Positions 15,991 to 25,005 are shown, numbered from the stretch's first letter. The stretch is 25,394 bases of DNA from Methylotenera sp. UBA6020 (GCA_002429455.1 DIZU01000059.1:1-25394); one strand, 5' to 3'. Made by a program: numbers and translations. The notes: a model not told the origin generated them from the sequence alone.

Positions 15991-17502
15991 TTGACAAAAA
16001 TATGGGTTGTGATGTTAAGCATCATGTTGACAGGCTTGCTCTTTGGCTCGTCTGGTAGGGCAATAGATAAAATCCAAGAGTCAAGAATTGCCGAAACCGC
16101 CCGAGAGATGGTGGTGCTAAATGAGTGGGTCGTTCCGCATTACAATGGCGAATTGCGCTTGCAAAAGCCACCGCTAACTTACTGGCTTACCGCGACTAGC
16201 TATAAACTATTCGGCATAAGTGCACTCTCAGCTCGGCTGCCGTCAGCGCTTTTTGCACTGTTGACGGCATGGCTGATGTTTGTATGGGCTAAACGCGAAA
16301 TTAATTTAAACGTAGCGTGCAATATCGTGCTGATACTTATGTCGAGTTTCATTGGGCTCCGTTATTTTAGAAGTGGCGAAGCCGATACCGTACTCATCTT
16401 TTTTATTTCCTTAGCCTGCTATGCCGGATTTAGCTTGCTCGAAGCTACAAGCAAGCATGTGGTCTGGCTATTGATGCTGGCGCTAGGGTTGGGTTTTCTA
16501 ACCAAAGGTCCTGCTGCGATTGCAATTCCACTCGTCACAATTGTGATTTATGCATTTTCAATCAAACGGCTGTCCGCCTTAAAGTCCTTGGCAAACCCTG
16601 TGGGTTTAACTATTTTTGCGGTCACTGCTTTTGCATGGTATGCATGGATTTTATTGATGATGCCAGACATTGCGCAGCATTTTTTCAGTCATCAAGTTGA
16701 TGAAACCTTTATTAGCGGCACACATAAGCAGCCTATTTATTGGTACTTGGCACATGCTTTAGACTTTTTTGCGCCTTGGAGTCTTTTACTTATCCCTGCC
16801 GGTATTTGGTGTTATAAAAACAGGCCATTGCCCAAGTTAATGCATTTTTCTTTTATCTGGCTAGGTGTCGTGTTTGTGCTGCTCACCTTCACGGTCAATA
16901 AACAAACACAGTATGCACTGTTACTTTTACCGCCAGTTGTGATTTTCTTGGGCTATTACCTAGAGGTGGCAACCGGCAAGTTTTATCAATTCAATCGCGT
17001 CATTTTCTGGCTTTTATGCGTTGCCGTATTGGTGATAATCTCGGTTGCGATTCGTAAACAAGGCTTAGCGGTTGTTTTGGCTACGCCTTATTCTGCAGCT
17101 TTGTTACTCCTGATGTTGGCGTCATTGCTGCTTAAAAAAATGCTCAATGTGTCATCTCCTAAGCTGCCCGTGTTAATTGCGGCAGTGCTGGCAGTTTTTA
17201 TCTATCTATTTTCTGAGCAATACTTAACAAAAGATGCGGCTAACTCTGACATTAAAACATTGATGCAAGTCGCCGGTGCAAAGGCTGTGCTCTATCAGGC
17301 CGTGCCTGGTGATGGCGCAGTGTCGTTTTACGCAGAGCGCCCAATTAAACCTTTAACCGAACAACAAATGCAAGTATTGGCAGGCACTCAAGCCGAGTTG
17401 TGGTTGGTAAGCAAACATAAGCCTGTAGTAACAAACCTTCGACTCAGTGCAGAAGTGCAAGCGGGTGGCTGGACATTGTGGAAATTGACTAAATCGCCAT
17501 GA
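15991..17502 (+). CDS. ArnT/PMT-like membrane glycosyltransferase
   Basis: A GT83/GT39-type enzyme that would transfer a sugar from a polyprenyl-phosphate donor to an acceptor, such as lipid A or core, on the periplasmic side. The 503-residue protein has about eleven or twelve hydrophobic helices and the conserved first periplasmic loop ESRIAETAREMVVLNEWVV followed by GELRLQKPPLTYWL, which contains the acidic and PPL residues of this family; GFLTKGPAAIAIP is another family motif. The C-terminal soluble part is short. The start is TTG 15991, with AAGGGGG at 15979-15985, five bases upstream. No arnB/C/A/D genes are near, so aminoarabinose as the donor sugar is not supported. The stop overlaps the start of the kinase gene by four bases (ATGA). 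Confidence 0.88.
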   Translation: MTKIWVVMLSIMLTGLLFGSSGRAIDKIQESRIAETAREMVVLNEWVVPHYNGELRLQKPPLTYWLTATSYKLFGISALSARLPSALFALLTAWLMFVWAKREINLNVACNIVLILMSSFIGLRYFRSGEADTVLIFFISLACYAGFSLLEATSKHVVWLLMLALGLGFLTKGPAAIAIPLVTIVIYAFSIKRLSALKSLANPVGLTIFAVTAFAWYAWILLMMPDIAQHFFSHQVDETFISGTHKQPIYWYLAHALDFFAPWSLLLIPAGIWCYKNRPLPKLMHFSFIWLGVVFVLLTFTVNKQTQYALLLLPPVVIFLGYYLEVATGKFYQFNRVIFWLLCVAVLVIISVAIRKQGLAVVLATPYSAALLLLMLASLLLKKMLNVSSPKLPVLIAAVLAVFIYLFSEQYLTKDAANSDIKTLMQVAGAKAVLYQAVPGDGAVSFYAERPIKPLTEQQMQVLAGTQAELWLVSKHKPVVTNLRLSAEVQAGGWTLWKLTKSP

Positions 17503-18956
17503 CGCTTGATCTGCGGGCTTTATCGCACTCTGGGCAGCAAGCATTTGCAATTAATTTGCAAGATTCATTTGCTTTGCAGATCGAATCGGTAGTCAGGCGT
17601 GTGCCGAATAAGCGTCTGGTCTGTCGCGGCATTTGGAATAATCAACCAGTTTACGCCAAACTTTTTATTGGTGATGATGCGAAAAAATACGCTCTGAGAG
17701 ACAAACATGGCGTGGACTGTTTAGCGCAAGCAGCGCTTGCGACACCGGTTTTGTTGTATGTTGGTACAGCCAAAGACGGCAAGACTGAGGTGCTGATTTA
17801 TCAGGCGATTGAAAATTGCGAAAATGCAGAAGTTGTGTATTTTAATCAGTCAGATCTGGCTTTGCGTTTTGAAATAGCGGCAAAAATAGTGAGTGAGGTG
17901 GCCAAACATCACAATGCAAGTTTATTGCAAACCGATTTGTACCTTAAAAATTTTTTGATTAAACATGATGTGGTATATACCTTGGATGGCGACGGTATTC
18001 GGCAATATGCCAAACTGAGCGAACGGCAAGCGCTAAAAAATCTTAGTGTGTTACTCTCGAAATTTGATGTGCTGGAAATAGAACATTGGCTGGCCAGTTT
18101 AGTGAAAGTTTATGTAGATATAAGAGGTTGGGAAACAGCGCCCAATTTAGCCCGTATTGAAAACTTAGTGAATCTGCATCGTAAAAAAGTAGCGAACAAT
18201 TACGCTGATAAGAAAGTTTTTCGTCCATGTACCGATGTGCGGATTTATCAACAAGGTGATTTTTTCTCAGCCATTTCAGCCCGTTTTTTTCTGAAGAGCT
18301 TACCAAGCAGCTTGCAAGATTATGATGCTTTGATTGCATCGCAACCGCGCATTAAAAGCGGAAATACTTGTACGGTGGCATTGGCCAAAATTGATGGGAT
18401 AGCTGTTGTAATCAAGCGTTACAATATTAAAAGCTTTTGGCATGGCGTTAATCGCGCTGTACGACAGACGCGCGCAGCAGTTTCATGGGCAAATGCACAT
18501 CGATTAATACTATTGGGTATTGCTACAGCAGCACCAATAGCACTGATTGAGCAGCATCGCTTTGGTTTAAGAGGTAAAGCGTATTTTTTAAGTGAATATC
18601 TTGAAGCACCTGACGTGTCCGAGTTTTTCTCTCAGGTAACTGATAGTGCATCGCGAGAAGAGACAGTTACAAATATTGCCAACTTGTTTTATCGATTGTA
18701 TTTACTGCAAATTTCACATGGCGACATGAAGTCTAGCAATATAAAAATTATTGATAACCAACCTTTTTTGATTGATTTAGACAGTATGCGGCAGCACGGT
18801 TTTGCTTGGACGGCTGTAAATGCACATGCTAAAGACCTGCGTCGATTTATGCAAAATTGGCAAGAAGTGCCAGCCCTGTATAATGCGTTTATTAAAGCGT
18901 TAAAAGCGGTTTACGCAGATCATCAGCCTTTGCAGTTGGCACATATTGTTCAATAG
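17499..18956 (+). CDS. Protein with two LPS-kinase (WaaP/InaA-like) domains
   Basis: A 485-residue cytoplasmic protein that appears to contain two protein-kinase-like LPS kinase domains. Domain 1 (about 1-230): candidate Lys54 (VYAK), catalytic loop QTDLYLKN with Asp146 and Asn151, and a metal-binding DGD at 163-165. Domain 2 (about 240-485): Lys306 (VVIKRY), SHGDMKSSN with Asp409 and Asn414, and LIDLDSM with Asp426. Both lobes keep catalytic residues. I recall a protein of similar length (PA5006) in the P. aeruginosa core locus, beside the carbamoyltransferase gene, as here. The likely job is phosphorylation of core heptoses; which position each domain would modify is unknown. It overlaps the upstream gene by four bases and lies 25 bases before the carbamoyltransferase gene. 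Confidence 0.85.
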   Translation: MTLDLRALSHSGQQAFAINLQDSFALQIESVVRRVPNKRLVCRGIWNNQPVYAKLFIGDDAKKYALRDKHGVDCLAQAALATPVLLYVGTAKDGKTEVLIYQAIENCENAEVVYFNQSDLALRFEIAAKIVSEVAKHHNASLLQTDLYLKNFLIKHDVVYTLDGDGIRQYAKLSERQALKNLSVLLSKFDVLEIEHWLASLVKVYVDIRGWETAPNLARIENLVNLHRKKVANNYADKKVFRPCTDVRIYQQGDFFSAISARFFLKSLPSSLQDYDALIASQPRIKSGNTCTVALAKIDGIAVVIKRYNIKSFWHGVNRAVRQTRAAVSWANAHRLILLGIATAAPIALIEQHRFGLRGKAYFLSEYLEAPDVSEFFSQVTDSASREETVTNIANLFYRLYLLQISHGDMKSSNIKIIDNQPFLIDLDSMRQHGFAWTAVNAHAKDLRRFMQNWQEVPALYNAFIKALKAVYADHQPLQLAHIVQ

Positions 18957-18981
18957 ATTGTAGTTTTTTAGAGATTCCCAC

Positions 18982-20706
18982 ATGATTGTATTAGGTTTAT
19001 CCGGTGCTTTAGGTCACGACGCTTCAGCGGCTATTTTAGTTGATGGCAAAATTATTGCGGCAGCGGAAGAAGAACGTTTTATTCGTGATAAACACGCCAA
19101 AAACCAATTCCCCTATGAAGCGGCAAAGTTTTGCCTGAAGCAAGCCGGTATCAAACCTGAAGAGGTTGATATTGTTGCCTTTCCTTATGCAGAAATCCCA
19201 CTGAGCAGCAATGCCCGCTGGCACTATGCCAAGCGCCATTGGTATGCACCAGATCGTGCCTTAGATGCGCTATTTAACGGTAATCGTCGTTTTCGTCGTA
19301 ATCGCGATAAATCTTTGAAGCTGATGAGCGATTTAGGGTTAACTAACGCCAAGTTCATGCCAGTGGAGCATCATCTGGCCCACGCTTCCAGTGCCTACCA
19401 TTTAAGCGGTTTTAAAGAAAAAACCGCGATTGTGGGCATTGATGGCAAAGGCGAGTACGCAACGACATTTTTTGGCTACGGTGAAAACGGAAAAATCCAT
19501 AAGATTAAAGAGTTTTATGACCCTGATTCACTCGGTGGCATGTATGGCGCCATTACCGAGTACCTAGGTTTTGAGATGCTGGATGGTGAATTCAAAGTTA
19601 TGGGTATGGCACCTTATGGCGATGCCAGCAAATACGATTTATCTAAATTAGTCACGTTTGAAAATGGCGATTTAAAAATCAATACTAAGTTGGTGAATGT
19701 AGTCGGCTTGCGTCGCTATAAAGATAACGGCAAAGGTTACTACTTCACACCAGAGCTAATTGAGTGGCTAGGCCCGAAACGCGCTGGGGATGAGATTGAT
19801 GACCCGTACATTCATTATGCTGCATCGGTACAGGCGCTATTGGAAGACGTCGCGCTCAAAATGATTGATTATTATTTGGGCGACATTATTCGTGAAACCG
19901 GGCGTATTGCCATGGCGGGCGGGGTTGCGCTGAATGTGAAATTGAACCAACGCATTATTGCCATGCCTCACGTTAAAGAGTTATTTGTGCAACCAGCTTC
20001 AGGTGATAATGGTACGTCATTAGGTGCTGCTACTTATGCAGCGCATCTTGCGGGTGATGTCATACAGCCCATGCAGCATGCTTACTTAGGCCCAGCTTTT
20101 ACCAGTGAAGAGTGTATCGCCGCTTGTGAGGCGCATCCGGCTAAACCGAAATTTACTCGCGTTGAAAATGCAGCGCAAAAAGGTGCTGAATTACTCGCCG
20201 ATGGTAATCCATTGGCTTGGCTGCAAGGTCGTATGGAGTTTGGTCCACGCTCATTGGGTTGCCGTAGTATTTTGGGAGATCCTAGTCATCCAGGGGTGGC
20301 AGATCGAATCAATGCGCAGATTAAATACCGTGAACGCTGGCGTCCGTTTTGTCCTAGTATGTTGGACCGTGTAGCGTCTGATATTTTGCAAACGGAGCAT
20401 CCTGCACCGTACATGACGTTCACCTTTGATGTGGCCGAACATTGGAAATCACGCATTCCAGAAGTGGTGCATGAAGACGGCACGGCGCGTGCACAAGTGG
20501 TCACGCATGAGACCAATCCGCGCTATTATGAGTTGATCGAGCATCTGGAAAAGTTACGTGGTGTGCCGGTGGTGCTGAATACATCGCTCAACCGTCGTGG
20601 TGAGCCTATGATTTGTTCACCTACAGATGCACTCAATATGTTTTTTGGTTGCGATTTAGAATATCTGATGATGGAAGATGTCCTTGTTACAAAAGTTTTG
20701 GGTTAG
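18982..20706 (+). CDS. NodU/CmcH-family O-carbamoyltransferase, WapO-like
   Basis: Enzymes of this family make carbamoyl-adenylate from carbamoyl phosphate and ATP in a Kae1-like domain, then transfer the carbamoyl group to a sugar hydroxyl. The 574-residue protein has the N-terminal GLSGALGHDASAAIL, metal-binding EHHLAHASSAYHL (His130 and His134), GIDGKGEYATT, MAGGVALNVKLNQ and PASGDNGTSLGAA, and then the C-terminal domain with GRMEFGPRSLGCRSIL and KYRERWRPFCPS. Length is usual. Given the neighbouring LPS-core genes, the likely substrate is a heptose, as for WapO (PA5005) of Pseudomonas, which carbamoylates heptose II; this is inference. The ATG at 18982 is clear; AGAG lies ten bases upstream. 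Confidence 0.92.
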   Translation: MIVLGLSGALGHDASAAILVDGKIIAAAEEERFIRDKHAKNQFPYEAAKFCLKQAGIKPEEVDIVAFPYAEIPLSSNARWHYAKRHWYAPDRALDALFNGNRRFRRNRDKSLKLMSDLGLTNAKFMPVEHHLAHASSAYHLSGFKEKTAIVGIDGKGEYATTFFGYGENGKIHKIKEFYDPDSLGGMYGAITEYLGFEMLDGEFKVMGMAPYGDASKYDLSKLVTFENGDLKINTKLVNVVGLRRYKDNGKGYYFTPELIEWLGPKRAGDEIDDPYIHYAASVQALLEDVALKMIDYYLGDIIRETGRIAMAGGVALNVKLNQRIIAMPHVKELFVQPASGDNGTSLGAATYAAHLAGDVIQPMQHAYLGPAFTSEECIAACEAHPAKPKFTRVENAAQKGAELLADGNPLAWLQGRMEFGPRSLGCRSILGDPSHPGVADRINAQIKYRERWRPFCPSMLDRVASDILQTEHPAPYMTFTFDVAEHWKSRIPEVVHEDGTARAQVVTHETNPRYYELIEHLEKLRGVPVVLNTSLNRRGEPMICSPTDALNMFFGCDLEYLMMEDVLVTKVLG

Positions 20707-20738
20707 CAAGCTGTAAGGTGTGCAGATGTTAAGTCAGT

Positions 20739-20767
20739 TTGACGATATGCCCCACTTTGGGGATAAT
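20739..20767 (+). promoter_or_regulatory. edd promoter with palindrome in the spacer
   Basis: TTGACG (20739-20744) and GATAAT (20762-20767) are separated by exactly 17 bases, making a near-consensus sigma-70 promoter about 36 bases before the edd ATG. The spacer and the first base of the -10 hold the palindrome CCCCACTTTGGGG (20750-20762; five pairs around CTT). A protein bound there would cover the promoter, so an operator is plausible; as RNA it could alternatively end the preceding transcript, but there is no T-run. Confidence 0.65.
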
Positions 20768-20803
20768 TGAACCAGTTTATTAATTTTCGTAGTCTTATAT
20801 AAA

Positions 20804-22633
20804 ATGAAGCAATCTCATATAGAAGTAACCGAGCGTATACGTGAACGTAGTCGCCCAACAAGAACAGCCTATTTGCAACGAGTTGATGAAATTATCAAAC
20901 GTCCGCGCAGTTCTGATCGCCTAGGTTGTGCCAATGTCGCGCATGCTTTTGCCGCACTTCCTGCCAATGATAAGTTGCGTGTAGTGGCTGAGAAAGCGCC
21001 GCATATTGGCATTGTTACGGCGTATAACGATATGCTTTCTGCACATCAGCCGTATGAAACTTATCCAAGTATTATTCGTGACGAGGCACACAAATGTGGT
21101 GCAACCGTACAAGTAGCGGGCGGTGTACCTGCCATGTGTGACGGTGTGACACAGGGCGAACCAGGTATGGAGCTTTCGCTATTTAGTCGTGACACCATTG
21201 CTATGGGTACTGCTATCGCGCTATCGCATGATGTGTTTGATGCGGCTTTGTTACTAGGTATATGCGATAAAATTGTGCCCGGCTTATTGATCGGTGCACT
21301 ACATTTTGGGCATTTACCTTGTGTATTCGTTCCTGCTGGCCCAATGAGCACTGGCTTGGATAACACCGCTAAATCTAAAGTGCGTGAGCAATATGCGCAG
21401 GGCAAAGTCGGTCGCCAAGAGCTGTTGGACTCAGAGTCAGCCGCTTATCATGGTGCTGGCACCTGTACGTTTTATGGTACGGCTAATAGTAACCAAATGT
21501 TGCTGGAGGCCATGGGTTTGCATGTGCCAGGAGCTGCGTTTGTGCATCCGCAGGATGGCTTGCGCGAAACCCTCACCCGCGAAGCCGTGCGCATGGTGCT
21601 GGCTAATACGCAAAAACAACGCTTTACACCTATTGGTAAATTGGTTGATGAATATGTGATTGTGAATGCGATGGTGGCTTTGCTGGCTACGGGCGGTTCA
21701 ACGAATCATCTGATCCACTGGGTGGCCGTTGCGCGCGCTGCTGGTATTATTATTGATTGGACGGACTTTCATTATCTTGCTAAAGCCACGCCGTTATTGG
21801 CGAGTGTGTACCCGAATGGTAAAGCTGACGTTAATCAGTTTCAAGCAGCTGGCGGTCCAGCCTTCGTCATTCGTGAATTGATTGATGGTGGCTATATGTA
21901 CCCTGACGTATTTACGGTTGCCTACGGTGGTTTGCGTGATTACGGTAAGTTGCCAACTTTGGCAGTGGATGCGCAAGAAAACAAATCCATTGTTTGGAAA
22001 GATCTGCCAAAAGAAAGCCCCGACGAAACCATTGTGCGTACGGCGGCGTTCCCATTTAATGAGTCAGGCGGCTTGCGGCTACTTAAAGGTAATTTGGGTC
22101 GCTCAGTGATCAAGATTTCAGCCGTGCCGGAAGATCGTCATATTATCGAAGCACCGGCTATCATTTTTGATGCACAAGAAGAGTTGCTCGCAGCATTTGA
22201 TCGTGGCGAACTGGAGCGCGACTTCGTGGCGGTAGTACGTTTTCAAGGCCCTAAAGCCAATGGGATGCCTGAACTACACAAACTCACGCCGCCATTAGCT
22301 GTATTGCAGAACAAAGGCTTTATGGTGGCGATTGTTACCGATGGCCGCATGAGTGGTGCTTCAGGTAAAATTCCGGCTGCTATTCACTTAAGCCCAGAGG
22401 CTTCCGCAGGTGGTGCGTTGGCTAAAATACGCAACGGCGACATTATTCGCTTAAATGCTACAGTGGGGACACTGAATGTGCTGGTAGATGAAGATACTTG
22501 GGCTGAGCGTGAAGTAGAGGAATTGTCTGATAGTAAACGCCATAATAATTCACATGGCATAGGCCGCGAGTTATTTGGCGGGATGAGGCGTAATGTATTA
22601 TCTGCCGAAGAAGGCGCAATTACTTGGTTATAG
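20804..22633 (+). CDS. edd: 6-Phosphogluconate dehydratase (Edd)
   Basis: Edd dehydrates 6-phosphogluconate to 2-keto-3-deoxy-6-phosphogluconate (KDPG), the first committed step of the Entner-Doudoroff pathway. The 609-residue protein belongs to the IlvD/Edd family: [56 protein letters not shown] (Cys154), [15 protein letters not shown] (Cys221), [14 protein letters not shown] and [18 protein letters not shown]. The cysteines fit the [4Fe-4S] cluster sites. The start at ATG 20804 gives the normal length; no Shine-Dalgarno is obvious. In Methylophilaceae this reaction is part of formaldehyde assimilation through the RuMP cycle. It is followed by eda 187 bases downstream, with a hairpin element and a repeat between. 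Confidence 0.96.
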   Translation: MKQSHIEVTERIRERSRPTRTAYLQRVDEIIKRPRSSDRLGCANVAHAFAALPANDKLRVVAEKAPHIGIVTAYNDMLSAHQPYETYPSIIRDEAHKCGATVQVAGGVPAMCDGVTQGEPGMELSLFSRDTIAMGTAIALSHDVFDAALLLGICDKIVPGLLIGALHFGHLPCVFVPAGPMSTGLDNTAKSKVREQYAQGKVGRQELLDSESAAYHGAGTCTFYGTANSNQMLLEAMGLHVPGAAFVHPQDGLRETLTREAVRMVLANTQKQRFTPIGKLVDEYVIVNAMVALLATGGSTNHLIHWVAVARAAGIIIDWTDFHYLAKATPLLASVYPNGKADVNQFQAAGGPAFVIRELIDGGYMYPDVFTVAYGGLRDYGKLPTLAVDAQENKSIVWKDLPKESPDETIVRTAAFPFNESGGLRLLKGNLGRSVIKISAVPEDRHIIEAPAIIFDAQEELLAAFDRGELERDFVAVVRFQGPKANGMPELHKLTPPLAVLQNKGFMVAIVTDGRMSGASGKIPAAIHLSPEASAGGALAKIRNGDIIRLNATVGTLNVLVDEDTWAEREVEELSDSKRHNNSHGIGRELFGGMRRNVLSAEEGAITWL

Positions 22634-22732
22634 CCATTTGAAAATATAATTTATGCGACGTTACTTTCGCTTGCCGTACTAATCGTACTGTCTGCGCTCA
22701 AGTGCCTTGCCTAAATTAATTTTGAAATGGCT
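22632..22732 (+). repeat. Long hairpin element starting in the edd stop codon
   Basis: The arms 22632-22653 and 22712-22732 are complementary over about 20 of 21 pairs (AGCCATTTGAAAAT against ATTTTGAAATGGCT with one mismatch, then TAATTTA against TAAATTA after a bulge). The inner part is a second, weaker palindrome around GTACTAATCGTAC. The stem begins in the edd TAG. There is no T-run after it, so mRNA stabilisation, processing or partial termination between edd and eda is likely. The loop core matches the hairpin at 5303-5378. Confidence 0.7.
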
Positions 22733-22755
22733 TGCTAATCAGTCTAAATTTTAAA

Positions 22756-22787
22756 CCCCGTCATTCCAGCGCAAGCTGGAATCCAGT
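22756..22787. repeat. REP-like palindrome ATTCCAGC-GCAA-GCTGGAAT
   Basis: The core 22763-22782 is a perfect eight-base inverted repeat with a GCAA tetraloop, within CCCCGTCATTCCAGC and GCTGGAATCCAGT. This context matches the widely dispersed CGTCATTCC...GGAATCCAG repeats of beta- and gammaproteobacteria, such as the Neisseria dRS3 type, from memory. It lies between edd and eda, about 35 bases before the eda start. Confidence 0.75.
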
Positions 22788-22820
22788 AAAAAATATTAAA
22801 TTCAACTAGGTAAAAGAAAC

Positions 22821-23447
22821 ATGAATACATTAGATTTAGCCAACTACGGCCCGGTAATTCCCGTTATCGTTATCAATAGAGTAGAAGATGCTGTGCCAAT
22901 GGCTGAAGCTTTGCTGGCAGGTGGCATTAGAGTGCTGGAAGTGACCTTGCGTACTTCATGTGCTCTTGCAGGTATGGAAGCGATTGCTAAAGCCTTGCCA
23001 GAAGCGATTATGGGTTCTGGTACTGTGCGTAATCTTAAAGATGCGCAAGCATCTAAAGACGTGGGTTGTCAATTTGCAGTGAGCCCTGGCTATACCAGTG
23101 AGTTGGGACGTTTTACACGTGAAATCGGTTTGCCGCTATTGCCGGGTGTTTCTACTGGTTCTGAAATTATGATGGCGAATGCCGATGATTATTATTTCTT
23201 GAAACTATTCCCAGCCGTTGCAGTAGGCGGCATTAATCTGCTTAAGGGTTTTTCAGGTCCGTTTGGCGATGTGAAATTTTGCCCAACAGGCGGCGTCACG
23301 GTAGAAACTGCCTCACAATTTTTGGCCTTACCTAATGTGGTGGTTTGTGGCGGTACTTGGCTCACGCCAGCCGATGCAGTTGCACGCGGCGATTGGGCAC
23401 ATATTACTAAATTAGCAAAAGAAGCAAGCGCCATTAAGCCCGCTTAA
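22821..23447 (+). CDS. eda: KDPG/KHG aldolase (Eda)
   Basis: Eda splits KDPG into pyruvate and glyceraldehyde 3-phosphate as a class I aldolase. The 208-residue protein has PVIPVIVINRVEDAVPMAEAL, the catalytic Glu40 in LEVTLRT, the GSGTVRN segment, SPGYTSEL, the Schiff-base Lys128 in YYFLKLFPA, and the phosphate-binding CPTGGV and VCGGTWL. The start is ATG 22821, with AGGT ten bases upstream. It completes the Entner-Doudoroff pair with edd, and a strong terminator follows 46 bases after the stop. With an Edd partner and no 2-keto-3-deoxygluconate kinase nearby, a role in sugar-phosphate cycling instead of gluconate catabolism is inferred. Confidence 0.97.
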   Translation: MNTLDLANYGPVIPVIVINRVEDAVPMAEALLAGGIRVLEVTLRTSCALAGMEAIAKALPEAIMGSGTVRNLKDAQASKDVGCQFAVSPGYTSELGRFTREIGLPLLPGVSTGSEIMMANADDYYFLKLFPAVAVGGINLLKGFSGPFGDVKFCPTGGVTVETASQFLALPNVVVCGGTWLTPADAVARGDWAHITKLAKEASAIKPA

Positions 23448-23493
23448 CTTAAGCAACAATCCTGGGCTAACCATATAGCTAGCAGGTATAATT

Positions 23494-23536
23494 GGGGTTT
23501 TGCACCTTAGGTTTCTCTAAGGGCAAAGCCCTTTTT
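23494..23536 (+). terminator. Rho-independent terminator after eda
   Basis: GGGTTTTGC (23495-23503) pairs with GCAAAGCCC (23523-23531, one G-T pair); after a bulged A the stem continues as CCTTAG (23505-23510) with CTAAGG (23517-23522), loop GTTTCT. The stem is directly followed by TTTTT (23532-23536). This is a textbook terminator and ends the edd-eda unit. Confidence 0.88.
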
Positions 23537-23577
23537 AATGAGCAGTTTTTTTATCAAGTGATGGTTGGGGCTAAAGT

Positions 23578-24276
23578 TTGGAATTCAGATTGAATAAAGA
23601 AATACAACGATATAAAACTATTGTGTTTGATTGTGATGGCGTGGTACTCAATTCTAACGTAGTAAAAACTGAGGCCTATTTTCGCACCGCCAAAAATTTG
23701 GGCGCAACGGATGAGCAAGCGCAAGCCTTGGTAGATTATCACGTGAAATTAGGTGGTATTTCGCGTTATCACAAGTTTGATTATTATTTACGTGAGATTC
23801 TGAAGCAGCCTGCTACCAAGGAGGCGATTCAAGCGTTGTTAGATGAGTTTGGCCGTGAATTAGAAGTCGGCTTGATGGAGTGTGAGATTGCCGAAGGCTT
23901 GAATGAGTTGCGACAAGCGACGCCCAATGCCAAGTGGTATATATTATCAGGTGGTGATCAACAAGAGCTACGTACCTTGTTTACAAAACGCGAATTGCCT
24001 TCAGGAATCAGTTTGGACCATTTATTTGATGGTGGAATTTACGGTAGCCCAGATAATAAAGACGAAGTGCTTAGCCGAAAAAAAGCCAGTGGCCGCTTAC
24101 AATATCCCGCCTTGTTTTTGGGGGATAGCAAATACGATCATGAAGCTGCTACTCGTGCGGGGCTGGATTTTATTTTTCTCAGCGACTGGACGGAAGTTCC
24201 AGACTGGCAAGACTATTGTGCCAGCCACCAAGTTAGAACCCTAAATAATATTTATCAAATACTGACTTCAAAGTGA
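23578..24276 (+). CDS. HAD-superfamily phosphatase
   Basis: A 232-residue haloacid-dehalogenase hydrolase of subfamily IA, which removes phosphate from small molecules. Motif I is VFDCDGVVLNSN with the nucleophile Asp18 and Asp20, motif II is the ILSGGD serine, motif III the lysine in NKDEVLSRKK, and motif IV FLGDSKYDHEAA. The cap region carries GGISRYHKFDYY, which I recall from HAD proteins in glycan gene clusters, so a sugar-phosphate substrate is plausible but not shown. The start is TTG 23578, with GGGG at 23567-23570; another TTG at 23590 is possible. It lies 14 bases before the glycosyltransferase gene, suggesting an operon with it. Confidence 0.82.
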   Translation: MEFRLNKEIQRYKTIVFDCDGVVLNSNVVKTEAYFRTAKNLGATDEQAQALVDYHVKLGGISRYHKFDYYLREILKQPATKEAIQALLDEFGRELEVGLMECEIAEGLNELRQATPNAKWYILSGGDQQELRTLFTKRELPSGISLDHLFDGGIYGSPDNKDEVLSRKKASGRLQYPALFLGDSKYDHEAATRAGLDFIFLSDWTEVPDWQDYCASHQVRTLNNIYQILTSK

Positions 24277-24290
24277 GATAAAATATTCTC

Positions 24291-25004
24291 ATGCAAATTA
24301 AACAATTATCAGTCGTAGTGCCAGTGCGTAATGAAGAAGACAATGTAGCTGGTTTGATTACAGAAGTTGATGCCGCACTGAAACACATAAGTCATGAAAT
24401 TATATATGTGGATGATGGCAGTACCGACAATACATATAGCCGACTAAAGTCGCTACAAGCGCAATTTGGGCAGTTAAAAATTGTTCGTCATGTACACAGT
24501 TGTGGTCAAAGTACAGCCGTAAGAACTGGGGTAAAAGCCGCTCAATATGACTGGGTGGCTACTTTGGATGGCGATGGACAAAATGATCCTGCAGATATCC
24601 CTAAGTTGCTGGCAGCGGTTGTTGACGGAATTGAGTTGGTGGGCGGCAATCGTCGCGCCAGTCGCCGTGATACATGGATTAAGCGTATTTCGTCCGTTGT
24701 TGCCAACACTGTACGCTCCAAAATGCTCAATGATGATACGCCAGACACGGGATGCGGATTAAAATTATTTAAACGCGAAGCTTTTTTAGATTTACCCTAT
24801 TTTGATCACATGCATCGTTTTTTGCCTGCGTTGATTAAACGTCGTGGCGGCAAGATCGTGTCAGTGTCTGTCTCGCACCGCAGTCGTGAGTATGGTAAAT
24901 CCAACTACGGGACGCTAGACAGGTTAATGGTTGGCGTAGTCGATTTGTTTGGCGTTGCATGGTTACAAAGGCGCGCAAAAATACCAAACATTAAAGAAGA
25001 ATAA
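24291..25004 (+). CDS. DPM1-like family 2 glycosyltransferase
   Basis: A GT-A enzyme of 237 residues resembling dolichyl/undecaprenyl-phosphate sugar transferases, which put a sugar from a nucleotide donor onto a polyprenyl phosphate at the inner membrane. Visible are LSVVVPVRNEEDNV at the N terminus, YVDDGSTDNT, the metal-binding ATLDGDGQNDPAD (DxD type), DTGCGLKLFKREAF and the C-terminal SHRSREYGKSNYG. There are no membrane helices at the C terminus, so it is a peripheral, DPM1-size member, unlike ArnC/GtrB. Its product could supply an ArnT-like transferase such as the one at 15991. It overlaps nothing; the next ATG follows its stop by one base. Confidence 0.88.
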   Translation: MQIKQLSVVVPVRNEEDNVAGLITEVDAALKHISHEIIYVDDGSTDNTYSRLKSLQAQFGQLKIVRHVHSCGQSTAVRTGVKAAQYDWVATLDGDGQNDPADIPKLLAAVVDGIELVGGNRRASRRDTWIKRISSVVANTVRSKMLNDDTPDTGCGLKLFKREAFLDLPYFDHMHRFLPALIKRRGGKIVSVSVSHRSREYGKSNYGTLDRLMVGVVDLFGVAWLQRRAKIPNIKEE

Positions 25005-25005
25005 G

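Noticed and set aside
15991..17502. Naming the membrane glycosyltransferase ArnT with aminoarabinose as substrate
   Set aside because: No other arn genes are present; the family motif alone does not define the donor sugar.
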